Origin: Stackebrandtia nassauensis DSM 44728
Lineage (GTDB): Bacteria; Actinomycetota; Actinomycetes; Mycobacteriales; Micromonosporaceae
Assembly (NCBI RefSeq): GCF_000024545.1
Contig: NC_013947.1
Coordinates: forward strand, 6,777,558-6,841,557
Direction of reading: 5' to 3'
DNA: 64,000 nt
Both the position numbers and the translations under genes were made by a program. This document shows, one piece after another, positions 15,961 to 24,953 of this stretch. How positions within the stretch are numbered: the first letter of the stretch is position 1; each line of letters opens with the position of its first letter. The notes under the pieces were generated by a model, which saw only the letters and a program-made list of their open reading frames with translations, was not told where the DNA came from and did not search any database.

Positions 15961-16896
15961 ATGTCTTCTCTGGTAAGCAAAGTCGTCGCCGAATTGGGCA
16001 TCGCCCTGGAATGGCTGACCGCTCCGCACCCCGCCACCATCCACCTCCACGCCGGTTCGCACGTCGGTGACGAACTGTCCAAACAGATCTCGGGCCGGGT
16101 GCAACGGCTCCGGGAAGCCGACGACACCGTCCCCGGCCGCATTCTCTACCCGCACGTGATCGCCGAACGCGATCAGGTCGCGACGCTCCTCGACAACGCC
16201 AACGCGAACACCCGCACCCGCACCGTTCTGCTGACGGCGCTGGCCGAGCTGGAACAGCTCGCGGGCTGGATCGCCGCCGACGGCAACGCGAGCGCGCAGG
16301 CGCAGACCCATTACCTGGCCGGAATCCGCGCCGCGAACGAAGCGGGCGACCCGGTCACCGCCGCGCAGCTGTGGTCCTGTCTGGCATACATGTTCACCGG
16401 GAACGGCGACGCCGTCGACGGTCTCTTCGTGGCCGAAGCCGCGCGTCGCCGCGGTGAACTGTCCTCACCTCTGGTGGCCTGCCTGCTGGCGGAACGCCAT
16501 GCCTACGCCGCCGCCGTCGCGTCGGACTCGTATGCCTGCCACATGGCGCTGGCCGACGCCGACGCGCTGCTGGCCGCCGCCAGCCCCGACATCCCCGAAC
16601 CGGCGTGGGTGTACTGGCTCGACGCCGCCGAGGTCGCGGTCATGGCCGGTCGCTGCATGCTGCTGCTGGGCAAACCCGACCGCGCCGTCCCGCTGCTGCG
16701 CGACGCGATCGCGAGCTACCCGGCCGACCACGCCCGCGAGGTCGCGCTGTACCGCGGCTGGCTGGCCGCCGCGTACGCCGCCGCCGGTGACCGCGAGGCC
16801 GCCCAGGCCGAAGCCGATGCCGCCGCGATCATCGCGGGCGGCGCCGGAGTCGACTCCGAGCGGGTCGCCGACCGCCTGGACTCGGTCTTCGCCTGA
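15961..16896 (+). CDS. TPR-like protein resembling the C-terminal half of XRE-TPR regulators
   Basis: 311 residues, mostly paired helices. The stretch TVLLTALAELEQLAGWIAAD, then AQTHYLAGIRAANEAGD and LLGKPDRAVPLLRDAIASYP, matches the TPR sensor half of Streptomyces-type XRE regulators, where the N-terminus is a Cro/C1 helix-turn-helix. Here residues 1-60 (MSSLVSKVVAELGIALEWLT and onward) show no obvious helix-turn-helix, so the protein looks like a sensor half alone. It is preceded by repeated palindromes. It may act with a separate DNA-binding protein or may be a remnant under other selection. Function not assigned. Confidence 0.65.
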   Translation: MSSLVSKVVAELGIALEWLTAPHPATIHLHAGSHVGDELSKQISGRVQRLREADDTVPGRILYPHVIAERDQVATLLDNANANTRTRTVLLTALAELEQLAGWIAADGNASAQAQTHYLAGIRAANEAGDPVTAAQLWSCLAYMFTGNGDAVDGLFVAEAARRRGELSSPLVACLLAERHAYAAAVASDSYACHMALADADALLAAASPDIPEPAWVYWLDAAEVAVMAGRCMLLLGKPDRAVPLLRDAIASYPADHAREVALYRGWLAAAYAAAGDREAAQAEADAAAIIAGGAGVDSERVADRLDSVFA

Positions 16897-17001
16897 CACC
16901 TCGGTTGGTCCCGTTTCCCGGTAATCGGGTCCCGGTTCCCCCTACGCTGAAGCGCGGGTCCGGACCGGGTTGGCCCGGGCCTCACGGGGAGGGGCCAGCG
17001 G

Positions 17002-18837
17002 ATGAACGACGAGACGCCATATCCATGTGAAGACAAACAGGACTTCGCCGACGCCGACCGGGGTCTGATCGCCGAGCTCGACTCGACGGTCATCCGGAAC
17101 GACGTCGGCGAAGTCGTGTGGGACAACGACTCCTACACCGCGTTCCTGACCGCCGAGGCCGCCGACACCGTCCACCCGAGTCTGTGGCGGCAGTCGCGGC
17201 TGGTGGCCAAGCAGGGCCTGTACGAGGTCACCGACGGCATCTACCAGGTGCGGGGCCTGGACCTGTCGAACATCTCGTTCATCGAGGGCGACACGGGAGT
17301 GCTCATCATCGACCCGCTGCTGTCGGTCGAGACCGCCCGGGAGGCGATCCGGCTGTACCGCGCCCACCGCGGCGAGCGGCCGGTCACCGCCGTCATGTAC
17401 ACCCACAGCCACGCCGACCACTTCGGCGGCGTCAAGGGCGTCGTCTCGCAGGCCGACGTCGACGCCGGTGTCCCGGTGATCGCGCCGGAGGGCTTCCTCG
17501 ACCACGCGATCTCCGAGAACGTGTTCGCCGGGACCGCGATGGCCCGGCGCGCCGGTTACATGTACGGCGCGGCACTGCCGCGCGGCGTCAAGGGCGGCGT
17601 CGGCGCGGGGCTGGGCCAGACCACCTCCACGGGCACGGTCAGTCTGATCGCGCCGACGGTCGACATCACCACCACCGGCCAGGAACTGACCGTCGACGGC
17701 GTCCGGATGGTCTTCCAGATGGCGCCCGGCACCGAGGCACCCGCCGAGATGCACATCCTGTTCCCCGGGCGGCGGGCGCTGTGCATGGCCGAGAACGCCA
17801 CCCACACGCTGCACAACCTGCTGACGCTGCGCGGCGCGCAGGTGCGTGACCCGCACGCGTGGGCCCGGTACCTCACCGAGGCCATCGACATCTTCGCCGA
17901 CCAGGCCGACCTGGTGTTCGCGTCCCACCACTGGCCCACCTGGGGTGCCGACAACGTGGTGGAGTTCCTCAGCCTGCAACGCGACCTGTACGCCTACCAG
18001 CACGACCAGACCGTCCGGCTGCTCAACAAGGGCTACACCGGTACCGAGATCGCCGAGCTGATCGAACTGCCGCCCGCGATTCAGAACGCCTGGCACACCC
18101 ACGGCTACTACGGTTCGGTCAGCCACAACGTCAAGGCCGTCTACCAGCGCTACATGGGTTGGTACGACGGCAATCCGGCCCGGCTGTGGCAGCATCCGCC
18201 CGCCGAGGTGGGCCGTCGCTACCTCGACTTCATGGGCGGCGCCGACACCGTGGTCGCCAAGGCGAAGCAGTGCGCCGACGACGGCGACCTGCGCTGGGCC
18301 GCCCAGGTGCTCGACCACGTCCTGTTCGCCGAGCCCGGACACTCCGGGGCCCGCGCGCTGCTGGCCGACGTGTTGGAGCGGCTGGGTTTCGGTGCCGAGA
18401 ACGGCACCTGGCGCAACGTCTACCTGTCGGGAGCGACCGAGCTGCGGAACGGCAACTTCGGCACCCCGACCGCGACGGCCACAGGGGACATCCTCGCCGA
18501 ACTGCCGCCGTCGATGTTCTTCGACGCCCTGGCGGTGCAGGTCGACGGCCCCAAGGCCTGGGACCTGGAACTGGCCATCGCGTGGACGTTCCCCGACCAC
18601 GACCTCGCCTACCGCACCACCCTGCGCAACGGGGTATTCAGCTACGTGCGTGACGGCGACGGCAAGACCGACCTGACGGTGACGGTGCCGCACGCCGCCC
18701 TGGCCGCGCTGGCCCTGGGAGACCCGCAGGCCGCCGCGGCGGCGGGGATGCGGCTCGACGGCGACCGGACCGTCCTGGAACAGCTGCTGGGCGTCCTGGA
18801 TCCGGGCGATCCGCGGTTCAACATCATCGAGCCGTGA
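17002..18837 (+). CDS. Alkyl/aryl sulfatase, metallo-beta-lactamase type (SdsA1-like)
   Basis: 611 residues. The N-terminal metallo-beta-lactamase domain has the Zn motif THSHADHFGG; the central dimerisation domain contains FASHHWPTWG and WYDGNPARLW; the C-terminal SCP2-like domain (about 490-611) includes the PPSMFFDALAVQVDGPKAWD start. Family members hydrolyse primary alkyl sulfates such as SDS to alcohol and sulfate. No signal peptide is evident, so it is probably intracellular, unlike Pseudomonas SdsA1. The ATG follows GGGGAGGGG. The two small membrane proteins downstream may be in the same transcript. Confidence 0.92.
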   Translation: MNDETPYPCEDKQDFADADRGLIAELDSTVIRNDVGEVVWDNDSYTAFLTAEAADTVHPSLWRQSRLVAKQGLYEVTDGIYQVRGLDLSNISFIEGDTGVLIIDPLLSVETAREAIRLYRAHRGERPVTAVMYTHSHADHFGGVKGVVSQADVDAGVPVIAPEGFLDHAISENVFAGTAMARRAGYMYGAALPRGVKGGVGAGLGQTTSTGTVSLIAPTVDITTTGQELTVDGVRMVFQMAPGTEAPAEMHILFPGRRALCMAENATHTLHNLLTLRGAQVRDPHAWARYLTEAIDIFADQADLVFASHHWPTWGADNVVEFLSLQRDLYAYQHDQTVRLLNKGYTGTEIAELIELPPAIQNAWHTHGYYGSVSHNVKAVYQRYMGWYDGNPARLWQHPPAEVGRRYLDFMGGADTVVAKAKQCADDGDLRWAAQVLDHVLFAEPGHSGARALLADVLERLGFGAENGTWRNVYLSGATELRNGNFGTPTATATGDILAELPPSMFFDALAVQVDGPKAWDLELAIAWTFPDHDLAYRTTLRNGVFSYVRDGDGKTDLTVTVPHAALAALALGDPQAAAAAGMRLDGDRTVLEQLLGVLDPGDPRFNIIEP

Positions 18838-18868
18838 ACACGGCACCACGAGGGAATGGGGTTGTGCG

Positions 18869-19291
18869 ATGACGACGATGAGCACCCGGCGGGCGCTGGC
18901 GGCGACCGGTTCGGTCCTGGCGGCCGTGATGATGATGGTGCTGGGGTTCTGGCAGGTCGTGACCGGTGTCGCGGCGATCTCCGGCGACGGGATCTTCACC
19001 TCGCCGACCGGTTACTTCGCCGCCGTCGACCTGTCGCGGTGGGGGTGGGCGCACCTGGTCAGCGGCGTGGTCGTCGCGATCGCGGGCGGTTTCGTCCTGA
19101 CCGGCCGGATGTGGGCGCGGGTGGTGGGCATGTTCGTGGCGATGGTGATCGCGCTGCTCAACTTCGCCTTCATCCCGTACTACCCGCTGTGGGCGATCCT
19201 GTGTGTGGCGCTTGGCATCGGGGTGATCTGGGCGCTGGCGAACTGGGATCCGCGAGAACCCGTCCCGCCGTCCCGGCGACTGTTAGTCTGA
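18869..19291 (+). CDS. DUF7144-type four-helix membrane protein, copy 1
   Basis: 140 residues with four hydrophobic helices and the hallmark segments GFWQVVTGVAAIS, WGWAHLVSGVVVAIAGGFVL and FAFIPYYPLWAILCVALGIGVIWAL. The family is common in actinobacteria and uncharacterised. It begins 31 bases after the sulfatase and is followed 40 bases later by a paralogue, so a tandem duplication is evident. ATG 18869 follows GGGAATGGGG. Confidence 0.82.
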   Translation: MTTMSTRRALAATGSVLAAVMMMVLGFWQVVTGVAAISGDGIFTSPTGYFAAVDLSRWGWAHLVSGVVVAIAGGFVLTGRMWARVVGMFVAMVIALLNFAFIPYYPLWAILCVALGIGVIWALANWDPREPVPPSRRLLV

Positions 19292-19331
19292 TGTGGTCAT
19301 TCCTCCCGGACGACCTACGGGAGGACGCGCC

Positions 19332-19874
19332 ATGAGCAACCGGAGTACCCAACAGGCCTGGGCGGTGGGCGGCACCGTTTTCGCCGCCACCGCGATCATG
19401 ATCATCGGGTTGTTCCAGGTGATCATGGGCATCTCGGCACTGGCCCAGGACGAGATCTTCGTCAACGGCACCAACTACACCTACGACATCGACGTCACCG
19501 GTTGGGGCTGGATCCACCTGATCCTGGGCGTGCTCATGATCGTGACCGGTGTCTTCCTGTACTCGGCCGCCCCGTGGGCCAGGGCGCTGGGCATCGTGAT
19601 GGCGGTGCTGTCGGCGGTCGACAACTTCTTCTTCCTGCCGTACTACCCACTGTGGTCGATGGTGGTGATCGCGCTGGACATCTTCGTCATCTGGTCGCTG
19701 GCGACGGTCATCACGCCGATGCCGTCCGGCTCGCCGCCGCAGTCGGCGGCGCCCTCGGCGGCGCAGCCTTCGGGCCGGACGCAGAGCCAGGACTGGTCGC
19801 ACGTCAACGAACCGACGCCGCCGCGCGCGACCGACCAGCCGGGCCCCTCGCAGGAGCACACCGCCGAGCGGTGA
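19332..19874 (+). CDS. DUF7144-type four-helix membrane protein, copy 2
   Basis: 180 residues. The four-helix core parallels copy 1 (GLFQVIMGISALAQDEIF, WGWIHLILGVLMIVTGVFL, FFFLPYYPLWSMVVIALDIF) and adds a 50-residue polar C-terminal tail rich in Pro, Ser, Gln and Thr. ATG 19332 follows GGGAGGACGCGCC. The tail suggests a distinct interaction from copy 1, which ends within about 15 residues of the last helix. Function unknown. Confidence 0.82.
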   Translation: MSNRSTQQAWAVGGTVFAATAIMIIGLFQVIMGISALAQDEIFVNGTNYTYDIDVTGWGWIHLILGVLMIVTGVFLYSAAPWARALGIVMAVLSAVDNFFFLPYYPLWSMVVIALDIFVIWSLATVITPMPSGSPPQSAAPSAAQPSGRTQSQDWSHVNEPTPPRATDQPGPSQEHTAER

Positions 19875-19878
19875 ACCC

Positions 19879-21078
19879 CTAGGCGGAGCGGCGTTTCGCG
19901 ACGATCAGCAGGAACGCTCCGAGCGCGACCGCTGACAGTCCGGCGACGAGGACACCCAGGACCGAGTTCCCAGTCACCGAAAGCGTTCCACGACCGTCGT
20001 CCGCGGCGGCGGTCGTGGGCGCGACCGGCTCGGTGGTGTCGTCCGACGCGGACGAGCTCGCGGATGTGGAGCCTGACGAGCTCGGCGACCCCGACGTGCT
20101 GGGGCTGCCTGTCGTGGACGACGGCGAAGCACTGGACGAGCTCGGCGACGGACTTTCGGACGTCGAGGATGGACTCTCTGAAGTAGACGTCGAGCTGGAG
20201 GAGCTCGACGTGCTAGGGCTGGAGCTGGAGCTGGAGCTGGAGCTGGAGCTGGAGTTCGAGCTCGAACTCGACGAGGTCGCGCTGGAGCTGGAGCTCGACG
20301 ACGTCGCGCTGGAGCTGCTCGGCGTCGGCTCCTGCTGCGGCTTGCACGTCACCTTGACGTGCCCCTCGATCAGCGTCAACATCGGCCCGTCATAGATGAC
20401 ATCACCCGCCGAGTCCCGCAACTGCCCCTCCACGATGATCTCGAAGAACGCCTCGGCACTGACCTCAGTGGGCGTGTTGACCGCGTTCTCCACCCGCTTC
20501 ACCGTCACGGTCAGCGTCGCGGTGTCCACAGCGGACATGTTCAGCTGCGCGCCGGTCGCCTCGATCGTGTTCGCGCCAGCCGACACCGGCTTACCCAGCA
20601 CATAGGCCAGTGAACCGTCACCGCGCGCGTACGCCAGCGCGCCGCCGTTGTTGAGGCAACGCGCGTAGGAGTCGATCGAACCGGACGTCATGAAGTCGTC
20701 CACGCCGTTGTAGTTGACCTCGAAACCGGTCGCGTTGGTGCGGGCCGTCAGCTGTCCGGTCGTCGATTCCCAGGAGGTTGCCGACACCTGGGTTCCGTTG
20801 ACAGCCATGTGATCCAGCACCCCGTCCGGGTCACTGAAGTCACCGTCCACAGAGTCTGCTGACTTGGACAGGTCCGGTGTCCCCGCCGTGCCGTACGAAC
20901 CACTGAACGCGTCCACCCCGACGGCGGGAATCGCGGTGACGTCCAGTTCGGCCAGAGCACTTGACGCGCTTCGGGTCTCTGCCGCCGCCGACATCGGTAC
21001 CAACAACATGCTCGACACGACGCCGATGACTCCTACCGCCACCGCGACCTGGCCCAGCCCCTTGAGCTTGATCGTCAC
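19879..21078 (-). CDS. Serine-rich cell-wall protein with sortase-type C-terminus
   Basis: 399 residues. A signal peptide (KLKGLGQVAVAVGVIGVVSS with SAAAETR after it) is followed by a folded domain of about 210 residues with repeated Asp/Thr-rich beta strands, then a stalk of about 110 residues made almost wholly of Ser with Pro, Thr and Ala. The C-terminus has LSVTG, a hydrophobic helix and KRRSA, which fits a divergent LPXTG/LAXTG sorting signal. The start is GTG 21078 with GAGGGGGAG upstream; the reading frame stays open for about 330 bp further, but that part lacks the signal peptide. Likely a covalently anchored surface protein; no sortase gene is in the window. Confidence 0.82.
   Translation of the reverse strand: MTIKLKGLGQVAVAVGVIGVVSSMLLVPMSAAAETRSASSALAELDVTAIPAVGVDAFSGSYGTAGTPDLSKSADSVDGDFSDPDGVLDHMAVNGTQVSATSWESTTGQLTARTNATGFEVNYNGVDDFMTSGSIDSYARCLNNGGALAYARGDGSLAYVLGKPVSAGANTIEATGAQLNMSAVDTATLTVTVKRVENAVNTPTEVSAEAFFEIIVEGQLRDSAGDVIYDGPMLTLIEGHVKVTCKPQQEPTPSSSSATSSSSSSSATSSSSSSNSSSSSSSSSSSSPSTSSSSSSTSTSESPSSTSESPSPSSSSASPSSTTGSPSTSGSPSSSGSTSASSSASDDTTEPVAPTTAAADDGRGTLSVTGNSVLGVLVAGLSAVALGAFLLIVAKRRSA
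20221..20256. repeat. GGAGCT hexanucleotide repeat within the Ser-rich stalk
   Basis: Five perfect copies of GGAGCT (20221-20250) plus a sixth degenerate copy (GGAGTT) and flanking partial units. On the coding strand the repeat reads Ser-Ser, so copy-number change would alter stalk length in units of two residues without a frameshift. Confidence 0.9.
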
Positions 21079-21202
21079 TGTCTCCCCCTCGACGGGGGCG
21101 AGCATAGTGCTTCCACAGTGGCGACCAGTGGATTTGTTCGGCAACTTGCCGGAACCGCAAGATTTCGTGCCACTTCGCCCGCGACCCGATAAACCTGGGC
21201 GC

Positions 21203-22225
21203 ATGATCACCGCCATCCGACAATCACCACGACGCCGCTCCACGCGGTCGATCGCGGCCCTTCTAATCGTCCTCGTGCTCGCGATCAGCACCGCCGTCGG
21301 CTCAACGCCGAGCGTCGCCGATGAGCCCTCCCATACCCAAGCCACCCAGGACGATCCGGCCTTCGCCAAGACCTTCCGCCACAAGTTCGCCAAGGTCGAC
21401 GACGTCCGCATGCACTACGTCAAGGGCGGCAAGGGCACGCCCGTCGTGCTGATCCACGGCTGGCCCCAGACCTGGTACAGCTGGTGGCCGATCATGCCCG
21501 AACTCGCCAAGCACCACACCGTCTATGCGATCGACCTTCCCGGACTGGGTGACAGCGTCGGTTCCCCGTCCGGCTACGACAAGGCCACGCTGGCGCGGTA
21601 CACGCACAAGCTGGTCGCCGAACGGCTCGGCCTGCGGGACGCCCGCATCGTCGGGCACGACTTCGGTGCGGCGGTGGCGTTCCAGTACGCGAGCCAGTTT
21701 CCCGACGACACCGAACGGCTCGGCTACTTCGACCTGCCGCTGCCCGGTCCCGCGATCGACGCGGCGACGTACCGCTCACTGAGCTGGCACATCGCCTTCC
21801 ACTCGCAGCGCGAGGTTCCCGAGGCGGTCGTGACCGACGACGTCCGCGAGTACCTGGCGCTGTTCTACCCGCAGGTCGCCTACGGCGGCCCGGCTTACGG
21901 TGGCACCGCCGCGGAGTCCCCGTTCTCCGAGGCCGAGATCGACGAGTTCGCACGGACCTACAGCCGGCCGAAGGTCCTGGCGGGTGGTTTCGAGCTGTAC
22001 CGCGCCCTCGACAAGGACGTCCGCGACACCATCGCGGCGAAGCCGACGAGTGTGCCGACGCTGCTGTTGACCGCCGAGGGACAGCTCGACGCGATCCGAG
22101 CCACAGTGGACCCGCGTATGACCGATATCGAACGCGCGGTGGACGTGCCCAAGGCCGGGCACTGGCTCGTCGAGGAGAACCCCGAGTTCGTCACCGAGGA
22201 ACTGCTGCGGTTCCTGGACGGCTGA
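21203..22225 (+). CDS. Secreted alpha/beta hydrolase, epoxide-hydrolase/haloalkane-dehalogenase type
   Basis: 340 residues. A twin-Arg-containing N-terminus (RRRSTRSIAALLIVLVLAIS) and a hydrophobic core suggest export. The oxyanion segment is LIHGWPQTWYSWW, the nucleophile elbow GHDFGAAVA has Asp rather than Ser, and the catalytic His lies in KAGHWLVEENPE. An Asp nucleophile is the mark of epoxide hydrolases and haloalkane dehalogenases. The cap domain around 195-260 contains several Tyr residues, as expected for an epoxide hydrolase. ATG 21203 gives the signal peptide; the frame is open farther upstream but antisense to the Ser-rich gene. Confidence 0.85.
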   Translation: MITAIRQSPRRRSTRSIAALLIVLVLAISTAVGSTPSVADEPSHTQATQDDPAFAKTFRHKFAKVDDVRMHYVKGGKGTPVVLIHGWPQTWYSWWPIMPELAKHHTVYAIDLPGLGDSVGSPSGYDKATLARYTHKLVAERLGLRDARIVGHDFGAAVAFQYASQFPDDTERLGYFDLPLPGPAIDAATYRSLSWHIAFHSQREVPEAVVTDDVREYLALFYPQVAYGGPAYGGTAAESPFSEAEIDEFARTYSRPKVLAGGFELYRALDKDVRDTIAAKPTSVPTLLLTAEGQLDAIRATVDPRMTDIERAVDVPKAGHWLVEENPEFVTEELLRFLDG

Positions 22226-22273
22226 CGGTCAGCAGCGACGGCTGTGCTCAAGCTTCCTACGGTGCTTCGTACC

Positions 22274-22711
22274 TCAGCACCTTCGGAAGAACGTAAGCGA
22301 GCCCGCGACCTCGGCGTCACCGTGCAGCGGAGTGGAGATGGCGTCGAGGGTGCGGGCGATTCCGCCCGCGCTGACCCGCAACAGGCCACGGGCCAGGGAA
22401 CCGGTGTGCAGCGCCTGGATCGGCGGAATGCGTTCGGCCTCCCACTGCGGGAGGGCGCCGCCGCTGGCGGTGAAGTTCACCAGCGAGACAGTTCCGTCCA
22501 AGATGGTGCGACCGTGGTGGTCGATACCCTCGGGCAGGCCCAGGAGCGCGCGGCAGGCCGGGGAGGTCGCCGAGATGGTGCCGTCGGCGGCCAGCAGCAG
22601 GCACGCGTCCGCCGACGAGCGGATCGGCGCGACCCATTCGGCGAACGCGGTCGGGGTGCTGTCGGTGTTGCGCGGTGACAGCTCGAGTTCGATGTGCGGC
22701 ATTGCCGTCAT
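22274..22711 (-). CDS. Small PAS-fold protein
   Basis: 145 residues comprising one PAS-like domain (about 25-140): [35 protein letters not shown], and a terminal strand [18 protein letters not shown]. No output domain is attached and no cofactor-binding Cys or His is clearly diagnostic. It is divergent from arcA, with 44 bases between the two starts, so a shared regulatory region is likely. It could sense a ligand or redox state and act on a partner; the partner is not visible. Confidence 0.65.
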   Translation of the reverse strand: MTAMPHIELELSPRNTDSTPTAFAEWVAPIRSSADACLLLAADGTISATSPACRALLGLPEGIDHHGRTILDGTVSLVNFTASGGALPQWEAERIPPIQALHTGSLARGLLRVSAGGIARTLDAISTPLHGDAEVAGSLTFFRRC

Positions 22712-22755
22712 GCTCCTTTCAAGGGCCGTCGCGGCTGCGCCTAAGCTCGGGAGCT

Positions 22756-23961
22756 ATGGCGGACACGGAGATCACTCACCAGGTGAGCAGCGAGGTGGGG
22801 CGGCTGCGAACAGTGCTTTTGCATCGCCCCGGGCCCGAGCTCAAGCGACTGACTCCACGAAACAACGACTCATTGCTGTTTGACGGTATCCCGTGGGTCG
22901 ACAGGGCGCAAGAAGAGCACGACGCCTTCGCTGAGGCCTTGCGCACCCACGGCGTGGAGGTCCTGTACGTCGGTGAGCTGCTGCGCGAGACGCTCGCGGT
23001 GCCGCACGCGCGCAAGTCGGCGGTGGACTCGGTGCTGGACGACCGGCGGCTGGGCGACTCGCTGCGGGCCGCCGCGCACACCCATCTCGACGACCTCGAC
23101 GCCGAGCAACTGGCGACCACGCTGATCGCCGGGCTGTCGCACGAGGAGCTGCGGGGCGGCGACGGGCTGGTCTACACCATGCTCGACCAGCACGACTTCG
23201 TCATCGACCCGCTGCCGAACCTGCTGTTCACCCGGGACTCCTCGGTCTGGATCGGCGACCGGGTCGCGGTGACCTCGCTGGCCATGGACGCGCGTCGCCG
23301 CGAGACCACGCTGACCGACCTGATCTACACCCACCACCCCCGCTTCGCGGGCACCCGCAAGGTCTACGAGCCCTCGCTGGAACACGTCGAGGGCGGCGAC
23401 GTGCTGCTGCTGGCCCCGGGCGTGGTGGCCGTGGGCGTCGGCGAACGCACCACCCCGTCGGGCGCCGAGCGGCTGGCCCGCCGCATCTTCGACGCCGGCC
23501 TTGCCCACACGCTGCTGGCGGTCCCGATCGCCCAGGAACGCGCCACCATGCACCTGGACACGGTGTGCACGATGGTCGACGTCGACGCGATGGTCATGTA
23601 CCCGAAGGTCGCCGACACCCTGGTGGCCTACACCGTCACCAGCCAGGACGGCCAGCCGGTGGTCGCGGGCCCGTCCCCGTTCCTGTCGGCGGCGGCCAAG
23701 GCGATGGGCATCGACGCCGTCCGGCTCATCGACACCGGCCTGGACCCGGTCACGGCCGAACGCGAACAGTGGGACGACGGCAACAACACCCTCGCCATCG
23801 CGCCCCGGCTGTGCGTCGCGTACGAGCGCAACACCGAGACCAACCGCCGCCTGTCGCAGGCCGGCATCGAGGTCATCGAGATCGCCGGTTCCGAACTCGG
23901 TTCGGGCCGCGGCGGCCCCCGCTGCATGTCCTGCCCGATCGTGCGCGAGGACCTCGGCTAA
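22756..23961 (+). CDS. arcA: Arginine deiminase
   Basis: 401 residues of the guanidine-modifying enzyme superfamily; converts L-arginine to citrulline and ammonia. Motifs: [22 protein letters not shown], the catalytic His region in [11 protein letters not shown], and the active-site Cys in [12 protein letters not shown] at the C-terminus. Carbamate kinase and the catabolic ornithine carbamoyltransferase are not adjacent, so the full ADI pathway is not encoded here. ATG 22756 follows GGGAG. It is overlapped on the opposite strand by the extended proline iminopeptidase frame, beginning at its TAA stop. Confidence 0.95.
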   Translation: MADTEITHQVSSEVGRLRTVLLHRPGPELKRLTPRNNDSLLFDGIPWVDRAQEEHDAFAEALRTHGVEVLYVGELLRETLAVPHARKSAVDSVLDDRRLGDSLRAAAHTHLDDLDAEQLATTLIAGLSHEELRGGDGLVYTMLDQHDFVIDPLPNLLFTRDSSVWIGDRVAVTSLAMDARRRETTLTDLIYTHHPRFAGTRKVYEPSLEHVEGGDVLLLAPGVVAVGVGERTTPSGAERLARRIFDAGLAHTLLAVPIAQERATMHLDTVCTMVDVDAMVMYPKVADTLVAYTVTSQDGQPVVAGPSPFLSAAAKAMGIDAVRLIDTGLDPVTAEREQWDDGNNTLAIAPRLCVAYERNTETNRRLSQAGIEVIEIAGSELGSGRGGPRCMSCPIVREDLG

Positions 23962-24918
23962 CCGGTCCGCGAACCGGTCGGTCGCGGCCACGACATGCGC
24001 GCCGACCCCTCGGGCCGAGCCGTGTCCGGCCCGGTCGACGAGGATCAGTTCGGCGTCGGGCCAGCGCCGTGCCAGTTCCCAGGCGATGTCGGCCGGACCG
24101 GAGATGTCGAGCTTTCCGTGGACCAGGACGCCGGGGATCCCGGCCAGCCGCTCGGCGTCGCGCATCAGTTGCCCGTCGGGCAGCCACGCGGCGTGTGACC
24201 AGTAGTGGGTGACCAGTCGCGCGAAGCCCAGCCGAAACGCCGGGTCCTCGAACCGGGGGTCGGCGGAGAAGTCGCCGGTGCCGATGCCGACGTGCTGGTC
24301 CTCCCAGGTGCACCAGGCGCGTGCGGCCCGGTCCCGCACCTCGGGGTCGGGGTCGTGCAGCAGTCGGCTGTAGGCGACGCTGAGGTCGCCGTCGCGTTCG
24401 GCGGCCGGGACGACGTCGCGAAACGTCGTCCATTCCTCGGGCAGGACACGGCCCATGTCGCGGGTGACCCACGCGACCTCGCGGCGGCTGGTGTTGGTGA
24501 CGCTGAACAGCACCATCTCGCTGACCCGTTCGGGGTGGCGTTGCGCGTAGGCCAGTCCCAGGGTGGCGCCCCAGGACGCGCCGAGCACCAGCCAGCGGTC
24601 CACGGCCAGGTGCTCGCGCAGGGTTTCGATGTCGCGCAGCAGGTGATGGGTGGTGTTGGTGCTCAGGTCGACGTCGGGCTCACAGGCGTGCGGGGTGCTG
24701 CCGCCGGTGCCGCGCTGGTCGAACGCGACGATGCGGTAGCGGGCCGGGTCGAAGAAGCCGCGCCAGAACGGCCCGGCACCGGAACCGGGGCCGCCGTGCA
24801 GCACCACGGCGGGTTTGCCGTCGGGGTTTCCGCTGACCTCCCAGCGGACGCGGTGGCCGTCGCCGACGTCGAGCATGCCGGAGTCGTGCGGTTCGGTGGC
24901 GGGATGGCGGTCGGTCAT
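22870..24918 (-). CDS. pip: Proline iminopeptidase with antisense read-through extension
   Basis: The first about 318 residues are a normal S33 proline iminopeptidase, which removes N-terminal proline from peptides. It shows [12 protein letters not shown], the nucleophile elbow [17 protein letters not shown] and the terminal LVDRAGHG, ending in the family's usual VAATDRFA. There is no stop at that point. A TTA leucine codon (residue 320, bases 23959-23961) lies exactly opposite arcA's TAA, and the frame continues for 362 more codons antisense to arcA until 22870. Stepping one base would meet a TAG inside the same TTAG. The functional gene is probably about 23959-24918. Divergent from a MarR gene, with a dyad between. 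Confidence 0.75.
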   Translation of the reverse strand: MTDRHPATEPHDSGMLDVGDGHRVRWEVSGNPDGKPAVVLHGGPGSGAGPFWRGFFDPARYRIVAFDQRGTGGSTPHACEPDVDLSTNTTHHLLRDIETLREHLAVDRWLVLGASWGATLGLAYAQRHPERVSEMVLFSVTNTSRREVAWVTRDMGRVLPEEWTTFRDVVPAAERDGDLSVAYSRLLHDPDPEVRDRAARAWCTWEDQHVGIGTGDFSADPRFEDPAFRLGFARLVTHYWSHAAWLPDGQLMRDAERLAGIPGVLVHGKLDISGPADIAWELARRWPDAELILVDRAGHGSARGVGAHVVAATDRFADRLAEVLAHDRAGHAAGAAAARTEFGTGDLDDLDAGLRQAAVGLGVALVRDAQPGRDGEGVVAVVPLFAFGRDRVQAGVDEPDGVDAHRLGRRRQERGRARDHRLAVLAGDGVGHQGVGDLRVHDHRVDVDHRAHRVQVHGGAFLGDRDRQQRVGKAGVEDAAGQPLGARRGGAFADAHGHHARGQQQHVAALDVFQRGLVDLAGAREAGVVGVDQVGQRGLAATRVHGQRGHRDPVADPDRGVPGEQQVRQRVDDEVVLVEHGVDQPVAAPQLLVRQPGDQRGRQLLGVEVVEMGVRGGPQRVAQPPVVQHRVHRRLARVRHRERLAQQLTDVQDLHAVGAQGLSEGVVLFLRPVDPRDTVKQQ

Positions 24919-24928
24919 GCTCGAACTC

Positions 24929-24942
24929 TAACAGCACTGTTA
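24929..24942. promoter_or_regulatory. Dyad between pip and marR
   Basis: TAACAG-CA-CTGTTA, a perfect 6-bp inverted repeat with a two-base spacer, sits in the 35-bp gap between the divergent pip and MarR starts. The size and position are those of a MarR operator controlling both genes. Confidence 0.65.
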
Positions 24943-24953
24943 TATTTTCAGCC

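Noticed and set aside
16942..18999. 685-codon open frame antisense to the alkyl sulfatase
   Set aside because: The plus-strand frame has a complete conserved enzyme; the antisense frame is Val/Gly/Asp/Arg-biased and has no domain. Long antisense frames are expected at this G+C.
20015..20395. Plus-strand frame with repeated Glu-Leu
   Set aside because: Reverse reading of the Ser-rich stalk repeats.
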